Assembly (NCBI GenBank): GCA_026075535.2 | Contig: AP026542.1 | Location: forward strand, 2,790,001-2,854,000 | Source: Tricholoma matsutake | Lineage: Eukaryota > Basidiomycota > Agaricomycetes > Agaricales > Tricholomataceae | DNA length: 64,000 nt | Reading direction: 5' to 3' | Shown: positions 22,833 to 31,519 of the stretch, one piece after another | Layout of the letters: the number at the start of each line of letters is the position of its first letter | How positions within the stretch are numbered: position 1 is the stretch's first letter | Notes under the pieces: generated by a model | What the model was told of the DNA's origin: nothing | The model's database searches: none | Seen by the model: the letters and a program-made list of their open reading frames with translations, nothing else | Program-made: the position numbers and the translations under genes

Positions 22833-24632
22833 TCAGCACGGCAGGACCGAGTTCTCCTGAGCACAGGGGATTATGTATACGGCGCAGGTTGCAATACGTG
22901 ATCGACATGTGCCAATGTCAATCATGTCCACAAAGTTGCCTTCATTCTCCATCTGCTGGCCTGTGGACATGCCATCATGATACCACACTGAACCAGATTC
23001 TGTAATGAAGCATGATGTAAAATGATCTTCAAGGTGGTACATCACACCTCTGAGTCTGTACATTGTGCGCTGTCCATCAGTTGTTGTAACTACTATCTTA
23101 TCTGACAGAAATGTCCGGTGCTGTGACAGGTCAAATGCAATGATAGCAGGCGCCTTTTCAAAAACATGTTGTCGTTCAAGAAGAGACTGGCACACGTGGC
23201 AGCGTGCTGCACACTCAATGGTGTGATTGTCAAGAAATGCCTGAATGGTGGGGCATTCACGTAACACTGTAATTTGGCAGCTGGAGGCAAGTGAATTTAC
23301 CCTATCCTGTGGATGACCATTTGGGCAGTGTACTGATGATGTGACAGGATGACTTGTAGCTAAAAAATAATCTAGAATGTATTGAATTCCTGTGTATCTA
23401 CCCCAACCAAACACTGCAGAATCGGCTCTCTGAAAGCGCCGCAGCACAAAATCATGGACATCTTCAAGACTATATGCAGTACCCCATGGTCTAGTCTGTG
23501 AGAAGCTGTCAGAAATTTGTCCCAAGTATTCATGGTTGACATCTCTGAACTGGATAGTCCTCTGTGTTGGATCATCTTGCCATATGTTGTACAGAATAGA
23601 CATGACTGTGTCATACGCACAGCTATTGTTGCTCCACTGTGAGCCCTGAGGACTACCAGTTGGTGTGTGACCATTGGTTGTATTACTCAGGTCTGTCTTG
23701 CTCCTCTTTACTCTAGTTTCATCTTCCCTCTGTTCAAGTTCTGCACTAAGTTTCCATTTTCCAAGGTACACTGAGGGCCCTGTGCCATCAGCTTGTACAA
23801 AGCGGGACTCTTTTCTTTTGGGATGGTTATTGGCAACCGGCTTAGAAGATTCCATGACTTTCCAATTGGCCCCAGTACCATTTGAGAAGTGAAATGGATC
23901 ATTCTCTTTCCAACGAATTGCTTGATGAACTCTTGATGGCACATATTTGTCTCCCTTGATCAGACGGAAGGCTGATATTAAGTCATTTCTACTGTTGCCA
24001 TTCACTGCAGCTGGCAATTTTCCATTATAACGCAGTGTAGTTATGTCATCTAGCATCTCAAGCTCCCTAAACTCTTGTCGCAGTGCACCTGAAGCTCCAC
24101 CGGTAATTTTATAGGCATCAAATCCCTGCAGAATTATGGTACCTGCTGCCGATGCACTCCTAGAAAGTGCTGTGTAGTACGATTGGTGGCTCCTTGCACT
24201 GGAAAGATCAACAACATTGAACTCTCTTGTTTTTCCTTGGGAGGTATAATCTGTAATAGCAAAGTTTGGGAGAATCTCAACTTGACTTCTGGAGATATTG
24301 ATGGTTGAGTCATCTGGAAGAGTACATCTTATGTTACTGAGTGTTCTAGTCAGTGGCACAACATTTTCAGGCAAGTTGTCAAGTTGAACAGACTGCAGTG
24401 GATTCACTAATCTGACAAACAGTGTATCAAGAATACACTGACCCCTAGAACCCATAGTAGTCTGCCAGTCATAGACTACTGCATCTTGACCCTTGGTAAT
24501 GCACAACTCTGTTGCACTATTCAGTTGAATAATCACAGGTAGTCCACGACAAAGGGAAAGCTTTCCAGGTATGTTGTTTGTATTACTATCACTCAATCGA
24601 AAGATGTGTGCACGATACCTAGGCCCACTCAT
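22833..24632 (-). CDS. PIF1-like helicase end fused to a cysteine-protease-like domain (5'-truncated)
   Basis: An open frame of 599 codons. Residues about 20-190 match the last third of a PIF1-family superfamily 1 helicase: IPGKLSLCRGLPVIIQLNSA, ITDYTSQGKTREFNVVDLS (motif V) and YYTALSRSASAAGTIIL (motif VI). Walker A and B motifs are missing, so the front has been lost at the join near 24645. A basic linker (KRSKTD) leads to SQWSNNSCAYDTVMSILYN (Cys after NNS) and, near the end, CFITESGSVWYHDGM with a histidine, which looks like a ubiquitin-protease-type Cys/His pair. Such helicase-protease fusions are frequent in mushroom genomes and are probably mobile-element proteins. It cannot act as a helicase alone. 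It ends tail to tail with the ADP-ribosyltransferase-like gene. Confidence 0.65.
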   Translation of the reverse strand: MSGPRYRAHIFRLSDSNTNNIPGKLSLCRGLPVIIQLNSATELCITKGQDAVVYDWQTTMGSRGQCILDTLFVRLVNPLQSVQLDNLPENVVPLTRTLSNIRCTLPDDSTINISRSQVEILPNFAITDYTSQGKTREFNVVDLSSARSHQSYYTALSRSASAAGTIILQGFDAYKITGGASGALRQEFRELEMLDDITTLRYNGKLPAAVNGNSRNDLISAFRLIKGDKYVPSRVHQAIRWKENDPFHFSNGTGANWKVMESSKPVANNHPKRKESRFVQADGTGPSVYLGKWKLSAELEQREDETRVKRSKTDLSNTTNGHTPTGSPQGSQWSNNSCAYDTVMSILYNIWQDDPTQRTIQFRDVNHEYLGQISDSFSQTRPWGTAYSLEDVHDFVLRRFQRADSAVFGWGRYTGIQYILDYFLATSHPVTSSVHCPNGHPQDRVNSLASSCQITVLRECPTIQAFLDNHTIECAARCHVCQSLLERQHVFEKAPAIIAFDLSQHRTFLSDKIVVTTTDGQRTMYRLRGVMYHLEDHFTSCFITESGSVWYHDGMSTGQQMENEGNFVDMIDIGTCRSRIATCAVYIIPCAQENSVLPC

Positions 24633-24645
24633 TGTTATTGAATGA

Positions 24646-24861
24646 AATTATGGTGGTGCTTATATCCTTTGCGAATTAGATGGCTCCGTACTTCATCGAC
24701 CCGTCGCTGCATTCCAACTCCTTCCCTATCTCGCCAGAAAGTCCATCCCTCTTCCCCCGAACTTCCTCGACATTGACTTGAACCATCTCAAAGGACTTCA
24801 AAAGACTTCAGACGTTGACTCCGACATAGACGAACATTTTTCAGATATCGAACCCGACTAG
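24646..24861 (+). pseudogene. C-terminus of Gypsy A pol after the insert
   Basis: 71 codons and a TAG stop. NYGGAYILCELDGSVLHRPV and AAFQLLPYLARKSI are the typical end of integrases of this Gypsy group (GGAYILCELDG, then FR/QLLPY). The codons just before 24646 read TGA and belong to the inserted block. It continues the integrase cut at 12967; about 20-30 codons between the two are lost. Confidence 0.8.
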
Positions 24862-25124
24862 CTATTCTTTTCCTTTGTCTCGAACATTGAACTTATAACT
24901 TCGTTCTCAATTAGTGTACATTACAAGTCGCAATATCGCCATATAGCGTGGTCGTGCAAACTCAAAAGGGTTTTTCAGCCATGATGATTTACTGAGCCTT
25001 TCCCTTATTATCGTATTTCGTTTCTTTCCTCTTTCTTATCGTTTTCTTTCAATTATTTATGAAACTTTATTTAAAAAGATAGAATACAAAACAAAGTCCA
25101 CAAAAACACAAAAAGAAAACTGTC

Positions 25125-26452
25125 CTACTCAGCCAGCAACCCTTCCAACCCCTCCATCTCATCTAACAACATCTCCAAATCAACTCGCCTCTCTGCCAAT
25201 CTCACCGTGATGCGTCGACAACACATCACTACCCCTTTGTCCATCACCTCGCTATCCTCCACCTCTCAAACCTCCTTCACCTTCCCCTTTCCCTTCGACT
25301 TCTTTCCCTTTGCCTTATCCCCTGACGGCGTTGAAGGCCCCATGACATTTTCAATGGGCTCGATCGCCCTCACCGCATGAATTCGAATGACTAAAATGAT
25401 CAATTAGAGAGCTCAAAACACATCGAATGACACTTGTACCTGGTTTTGGGCGCAAAGTCTCCTTCGCAGCCATCGCTCGCGTTGCTACCACTGGTCGCTT
25501 CCTCGGCCTTTCAACCCCCGCATTTCGGCACATCCTCCTTGTGCACCCTTCATCTTGAGACCCCCTCCCAGTAGCAGCCTTGGACTGCTTGCATGCACTT
25601 GACGCACTTTGGTGCCCCCTTCTCGATGATACATGGAGGTTGCGACTGCATCTTGGCGCAACGATCGCACTATGAAAAAGTCGATTAGCAAACTGGAAAG
25701 GACAAGACAGAACTCGACGACTTACCGGGCCCTCGAACTCGAGCAGTCTGCTCTCGGCGAACTTCACGCACTTTGCATTCACCTCCTCTATCTCCAGCTC
25801 CACCTTGCCATCTTCCACATCTCCCACCTTTTGCTTCCCCAGCTCTACCAACTCCCCCGTCCAACTTCACCCTTGTTATCATCAGTGATTTCCGCTACCT
25901 CAATTGCCTTCACCTCTGCCTCGACCTCTGCATTCCGCTCCCACAATGCCTCCTTTGAAAGTGTCTTTGCATGGAAACTCTCGAGAAGCGCTCATCACCC
26001 CTCGACGAGAGTGGCCCTGCGCTCTTGCATTCTCTCTGCCTTCTGCTCCGCCGCCACCCATCTCACCATCTCCTCGTCTTCCCGTCAATGCCTATCCATC
26101 GCCTCTTGTTCCTCCAGCTCAATTTCCTCCTTCAGATCAGAAAACAATAAGTCTCCGCCCCACGAAACCCATTCCTGATGCACCATCGACTTAAATAGTT
26201 TGAGCGCCTCGTCAATGACTTTTTGGACGGCCAGTTCATGTTCTTTGCCAAGATCGTCTGCCAACTCATCATATTCAGCCTGCACGAGACGTTTCAGTGG
26301 ATCAAACCAAAAGGAAAGAGATGAAAACATACCATCTTCTCACAAAAACCCTTACCCCACACTTCGAAATCGACGTCTTCTGCCACACCGCATTTGGGCA
26401 TGGACTTGGTGTACTCGAGGACCTCAGTGTTCAGTTGAGCTAAGAGAGACAT
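25125..26452 (-). pseudogene. Antisense coiled-coil and paired-cysteine gene inside Gypsy A
   Basis: It runs against the element from ATG 26452-26450 (MSLLAQLNTEVLEYTKSMPK) to a TAG at 25127-25125. Intron 1 (GTATGT to GTGCAG, near 26330-26280) leads to a Glu-rich helix (EYDELADDLGKEHELAVQK). After TGA at 26087-26085 it continues REDEEMVRWVAAEQKAERMQ. A further canonical intron (GTAAGT to CATAG, near 25730-25680) joins LEFEGP to CDRCAKMQSQ, then KCVKCMQ and GCYW: two CxxC pairs plus CxW, as in mushroom paired-cysteine proteins. A third intron near 25440 is likely. Several stops break it. Function is unknown; the start is 147 bases from the 3' LTR. Confidence 0.65.
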
Positions 26453-26598
26453 ACTGAAGATTTGAGGTAGGGAGAACGATTGAGAGAGGAAGGAAATAAC
26501 TGGTTCGATGTTTGTTTATTGTTGTCAACACGACCTCGTGACGTCACGTGTTTTGGATCGGCTGACTGGGACAGTCAGTATTTCACTTAGGGGGAGGT

Positions 26599-27610
26599 TG
26601 ATAGGTCCACCTAGCGCTATAAGGTCTGTAACCACTCACAGCAGTTCCGCATCAATCTCTCACAACACTTGGAACCCATTGAACGCCTTCGAGCCTCGCG
26701 AAATGCTCCCGAACAGGCTTCAAGCGGCCTTGTGCTACTTCGATCCCCCTCAAACAATATAGGAACACTTCGAATGCGCTCGGCTGCTGTCATCATGGCC
26801 TCTGGCACTCTTACTAAACGCCAACGAGTCATAGCAAGGTTGACCAAGCTATTCGGCCACCAACTGAGCACGCGCAAGACGACTAAGGACACGATGAGGT
26901 GAATTTCAAATGTTTAGATGGTTTGTAATGACATAGGACGAGTACATTTTGCACATATCAGGACTCTGGAGATTTAATTCTTATCTTTTATTGTTTTACT
27001 CAGTGATAGAGGTTTATCTTTTATCCTAGACTTCACCTCATGTAGGCCTCATGTAGGCCTCATGTTCTCCTTCCCCTTTTTGGTAGTACCTCTTCAGAAC
27101 TTATTTAAACTTGTAATAGTTACTCACTTGAAAAGGAAGAAAGAGATCGTCTTACTTCACTATAGTCTGATTTAAGAGTTCAGCTCTCGAGTCCAAGCCT
27201 CTCGTCTAGCCCGAAGTTCTGTGAATCATCGCAAACTTCCTCAAAACTTCATATTAGCCCTCGAACCCTTCATCCGTTGTATATCGTTATTGCCCCTCAT
27301 CACTATCATCGCCACCCCACTCACATATTCCTTCTACACACTTCGTAAAACTGTCTATACCATTCCCAATTACCTCGAACATCTCCTCTAACCCTTGAAC
27401 CTTATCGATCTCCCTCGAACTTATATCAAGAGATCTTGCGCCCCTTTGAATGTTATCGAAACCCTTCATACCCACTCAGACATCTTATGCCTCCATCGGG
27501 TTGGATTTGGTGACTTTTAGTACCACCTCGCACCCTTCCTCTAACTCGTGTTATACCATCCAAGGCCATTTTAGTAGGATTTGTTTGGGGTTTCCGGGTC
27601 AAGCATATCA
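26599..27610 (+). repeat. 3' LTR of Gypsy A
   Basis: 1012 bases, TGATAGG to ATATCA, preceded by the purine tract TTAGGGGGAGGT. An extra 11-base AGGCCTCATGT unit accounts for the length difference from the 5' copy. Confidence 0.9.
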
Positions 27611-27614
27611 ATGG

Positions 27615-28624
27615 GAGTGGAACAGACTCCATAACTTCAACGACGTACAGAGGTTTTTAGGCCTTGTACAATATCTGGCTCATTTCTTACCAGATATTAT
27701 GGTGTATACCGGCCTGTTGGCTGGTATGAAGGTGAATGGAACACCATTCTATTGGAAACTGCTGCACAAAAAGTGCTTTCAGATGATAAAATCCATCTGC
27801 TGTTGGACACCTATATTACGTCCTATTGATCCTACAAAGGATGAACCCATATGGGTCATATGCAATGCATCTGTCTATGGTGTAGGCGCTATGGACAAGG
27901 TGAAACTTGGCAGACATGTCACCCAGCAGGGTTCATGTCTCAAAAGTTCACGGATGCCCAGCAGAACTACCAAGTGTTCAAACACAAAACACTGGCTATA
28001 CTGGAAGCCCTCCTGAAATGGGAGGACAAACTCCTAGGGTATCAAATCCATGTGGTGACAGACCACAAGGCCCTGGAGTTCTTCAAGATGCAGCCATGTC
28101 TTTCCAGTAGGCAGACGAGGTGGATAGACTACCTCACCCAATTCGACTTTGACATCAGGTATGTCAAAGGAACCTTGAATAAGGTAGCGGATGCGCTATC
28201 ATGATACTACAAGCATGACTACTGGACAGAGGTGCCAGAGTTACATGACTACGTGAATGCAGACGTTCGCTTGGATCCAGAACACGATGATCTCCCATGG
28301 GAGAGACTCTTCGAAGTCAAAGAGGGCATCATTGAGTCAAGATTTCGAAGGACAAACTCTGCCAAGGTGGTCACAGAAATACGAGCACTAAGAGAATGCA
28401 TCCAAGAATGGGATGCATTAGCAGCAAATATGGCTTCCAGTACAGAAGAACCTAAGGATCCATCAGATGGTGGACAAACAGAGGAGGACCCCACAATCTT
28501 TGAGTCAAGAGCAAAAGGAACAGATCTTTGTATGGCGCTATCTCATATGGATACGTTTGAGGATAGTATTCATGAGGGATACCTCATGGATCCTTGGTTT
28601 AAGAAATTGAAGGAAAAAAGATAA
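27615..28624 (+). pseudogene. Gypsy C reverse transcriptase end, RNase H and spacer
   Basis: This continues element C after the A insertion. EWNRLHNFNDVQRFLGLVQ is the thumb start. The RNase H follows (VICNASVYGVGA, then KHKTLAILEALLKWEDKLL, VVTDHKALEFF, RYVKGTLNKVADALS) after a frame change near 27900. TGA follows ADALS (28202-28204), where arginine is usual. 28232-28624 is the acidic spacer (DYVNADVRLDPEHDDLPW). Confidence 0.85.
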
Positions 28625-28635
28625 CAATACACCCC

Positions 28636-29565
28636 ATGTTCAGAGAGTGTGACAGGTTCATTTGGACCAAAAATAAAGGTGGGGAGGACATAGTATGCAT
28701 CCCAAATGCGAACTTGAATGAGATGACACTGCATTTGAGGATACTTGAACAAGTCCACCAAGTGGTGCGCCACTTCAGACCACGACATACCGTGGACTAT
28801 GTGCGATGCTGGTATTGGTGGCCAGGTATGTTTAAGATGATGGAAAAGTTTTGTTGATCCTGCATAACATGTGTGCAGGCTAAAGGAGAATACAGGAAAC
28901 CAGCAGGGAAATTACACTTGCTGCCCATAGCTGATAGGCCTTGGGAATCAATAGGGATGGATTTCATAGGACCATTCCTGGAATCGGAAGGATATAACTA
29001 TTTATGGGTAGTTATTTGCAGAATGTCATTGATGGTACACCTAGTACCAGTGAACACCAAAACAACAGTGTCCCAACTGTTGGTAATTTACATGTGCAAA
29101 GTTGTAAGACTCCATGGATTGCCACAATCAATTGTATGTGATTGAGATCCAAAATTCACATCAAAATGGTGTCATGAACTTCATAGGATATTAGGAACAA
29201 AGCTCCTAATGTCGACAGCCTTCCACCCACAAACAGATGGAGCGATGGAACAGGCCAATAGGTCCATCAGACAAATGTTCAGGGCATTGATACAGCCAGA
29301 CCAGAGGGACTAGGTGCAGAAATGCCCATTGATTGAGTTTGCAATCAACTCTAGCATAGGAAACACTATGGGACTAGTGCCATTCAAGATAAATTGCGGG
29401 TACATGCCCACAATGATGAGGGAAGTAATGTTGAATGACAAGATACCTCCTGGTATCAGAATGTTTGCCATGAATGCTCTCAGGAATATGATGCTGGTGC
29501 ATGACACATTGATCAAGTCACATGTATTTCAGCAACATCATGCCAATGGAAGACAGCATGGATAA
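28636..29565 (+). pseudogene. Gypsy C integrase
   Basis: The zinc finger part (VVRHFRPRHTVDYVRCWYWWPGM, then SCITCVQAKGEYRKPAGK) is cut by TGA at 28855-28857. The core shows IGMDFIGPF, then VCD, TGA (29143-29145) and DPKFTSKW, where D-R-D is conserved. [16 protein letters not shown] follows with its glutamate, then a TAG, then the helical end (VMLNDKIPPGIRMFAMNALRN). The three catalytic acids are visible. The C-terminal tail beyond 29565 is missing. Confidence 0.85.
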
Positions 29566-29575
29566 GTAAGACTCT

Positions 29576-29783
29576 TTAGCATGATGGAAGCACAATAAAA
29601 CTATACAAAATGCACCAAAGGACCCTGACCCAACCTTTTTCCTAAGCCTGTATTTTCCACACACCCCAGGAGGCAGATTCCCTATCCTGCTTCTTTGTTG
29701 AGTGGTTTCTGTGTCTACACATCAGAGTGTCCATTGATTGGAAACATATATAAAGGGTCAAGACCTCACATAATGAAGTAATA
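29576..29783. other. Unassigned, with a TATA-like site
   Basis: No gene is seen. TATATAAAGGG at about 29748 looks promoter-like and might be part of a decayed LTR of element C. The MITE follows. Confidence 0.3.
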
Positions 29784-30155
29784 GGGTTGTTCACAGTTGG
29801 CATTTTTGGTTCATTTTTCACTCATTTTTCAATCATTTTCTCATTTTGATTCCATTTTTCTCAAGAATAGAACTGAGAATGAGTGTAAAATGAATGTAAA
29901 ATGGAACCCTACCCTTGCTTTTGTAAAAAGGGAACTGAAAAATGATCATTTTTCATCTTTTTGGCACTGTGCCTGGCAAGAAAAATACATTTTTGCTCTA
30001 TTTTTCTAAAAACTCATGGGTGTTCACGATAACCATTTTTCATGTCATTTTCCATTCCAGTTTTTGTTCCCTTTTGTTTGTTCCTCTGCCAAATACATGA
30101 AAATGTTGTGAAAATGAGCCAAAAATGGCCCAAGAATGGCTACTGTGAACAACCC
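29784..30155. mobile_element. MITE-like element with perfect 14-base terminal inverted repeats
   Basis: The ends are GGGTTGTTCACAGT (29784-29797) and ACTGTGAACAACCC (30142-30155), exact reverse complements 372 bases apart. TA flanks both sides (or AAT if the repeat is taken one base longer), which fits Tc1/mariner- or Harbinger-type targets. The interior is rich in CATTTTT blocks and holds a third weaker copy of the end motif near 30018. It has no coding capacity. Confidence 0.75.
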
Positions 30156-31519
30156 TAATAAAGTTGTCAAGGTCAAATTGTGAATCTTGATAGGTGTGGT
30201 TGTTGAGAGTTTTGAAGAATGTTCAACTGAACATTGATCAGAATGATTGATTTCCAACATGATTACATAAGCTGTTGAACAAAGATTTGGCAGATGTTTT
30301 TCTATGATTGGGCAGAGCAACAAACATTGTTCAAATATCAGGACTATGCAACAAGCATACAAAATATTTGCAAGAATTCATTGTAGATGTGTAGCTAATT
30401 TGTAAGTTGTAACCATGACCAATTTTGGCATAATTTGAAGCAAAAATATAGGTGGTTAGTACAATGTTGAATGAGAAAGGATTGATCACAATTATCACAT
30501 ACCAATGTCCAAGAAGCAGAGAATTTGGCAGACTATTGGAGTTGAAGAAAGATCAGCCAATCAACCCATCTACTTGCCAAGCACTGTGATGACTCAGTCA
30601 ATGACATCCTCCTGCTGTGTATCTGTGTTACCTGGAAGGGCCAGTTCTGCAAGTAGGTCTAGATCATCTGCAGTATTAAGTGAAATGATCATATCTTGCT
30701 CATTGGTGATGAGGCCCTCTGTGAAATTGAATGGTTCATTCCTGAAGCCAAATTTGAGCATCTGTCACTGTGAGACTGGCAGGGTATGAATTTCCACTGT
30801 TTAAGTAACAAAATAGGAAATATCTAAAATAAATGGCTGAATATATTGTGGATGAATTTGGGATGAATTTTCATCCCATATATTTCAGCCATCCAAGGGA
30901 TGGAGTTCATACATGTTACCCTACAAAATTTTCTTAACCTAATGGGATGAAATTTCATTTTACAAGAGGATGAAATGCAAGAGATGATTTTAATCCAAGA
31001 TGAGGGTATGGATTTTCAACCATCTGATATATGAAATTTCATCAAGGTTTTTCAACAAAATATGGGATGGTATTTTCTGTCACAAAGGTGTGGATTACAG
31101 GGTGTGTTTTTCAGCCTGTGTCAGAGTGGGAATTTCATACCATTATGAGGTGCTTTTAGTAGGTAAATTTCTTGCCTTAAAGGTTGAATTGACTGTTTAT
31201 ATCTCATGCCCTAAAGAAGGTTTTTTGCAGGGAATCTCTCAGATATTATTTCATACCACAGCAGGCTGAATTTCCATCTATGCATTGTGCAAGAGGTAAG
31301 TCATTCCAACCTGCCCTCATCCAATAAGTCACATGTCAAATCTATACCCAGCACACCCGACACTTCAACTTTACGTGCAATATCAACCAGGGTTTCACAT
31401 ATTCACATGCTTTCACTCTTCCTCCTTCCATTGACGTTCACTGGGGAATGGCGCTGACTCCCTCCCCCTCACCTCTACCATGACCACTGGCCACAAACTA
31501 AGTTTTTAAAAAGTTCTTT
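30156..31519. other. Unassigned AT-rich sequence
   Basis: No gene is supported. Between 30840 and 31260 GGATGAAA-type words recur on both strands, and a short hairpin (GGCTGAATATAT with ATATATTTCAGCC) lies at about 30835-30892. The style recurs at 33600-34050, so the two may be parts of one old DNA transposon, but this is a guess. Confidence 0.35.

Larger units (their letters stand above)
6204..27610 (+). mobile_element. Gypsy element A with LTRs, carrying an 11.7 kb insert
   Basis: The ends are matching LTRs at 6204-7204 and 26599-27610 that start TGATAGG and end ATATC(A/G). The flanks ACGG (6200-6203) and ATGG (27611-27614) are probably a 4-base target duplication with one C-to-T change. 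A purine tract (about 26588-26598) precedes the right LTR. Internal order is Gag, protease, reverse transcriptase/RNase H, integrase (to 12967), an unrelated block, the end of pol (24646-24861), then an antisense gene (26452-25125). Without the block the element would be about 9.7 kb. Confidence 0.9.
1961..29575 (+). mobile_element. Gypsy element C, decayed and split by Gypsy A
   Basis: A Ty3/Gypsy retrotransposon in the order Gag, zinc knuckle, protease, reverse transcriptase, RNase H, integrase. Its reverse transcriptase stops at 6203 (KMAKI) and resumes at 27615 (EWNRLHNFNDVQRFLGL), which is the usual order of that domain in Gypsy elements. The 21.4 kb between is element A. Terminal repeats were not found, so the true ends are unknown. 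Frames are broken many times, so the element is dead. Confidence 0.85.

Noticed and set aside
22833..24632. Complete Helitron
   Set aside because: No Rep (HUH) domain, no helicase Walker motifs, and no convincing TC or CTRR termini; only the helicase end is present.
25633..26194. Plus-strand frames in the 3' region of Gypsy A
   Set aside because: They mirror the spliced minus-strand antisense gene, whose introns and cysteine motif are the better explanation.
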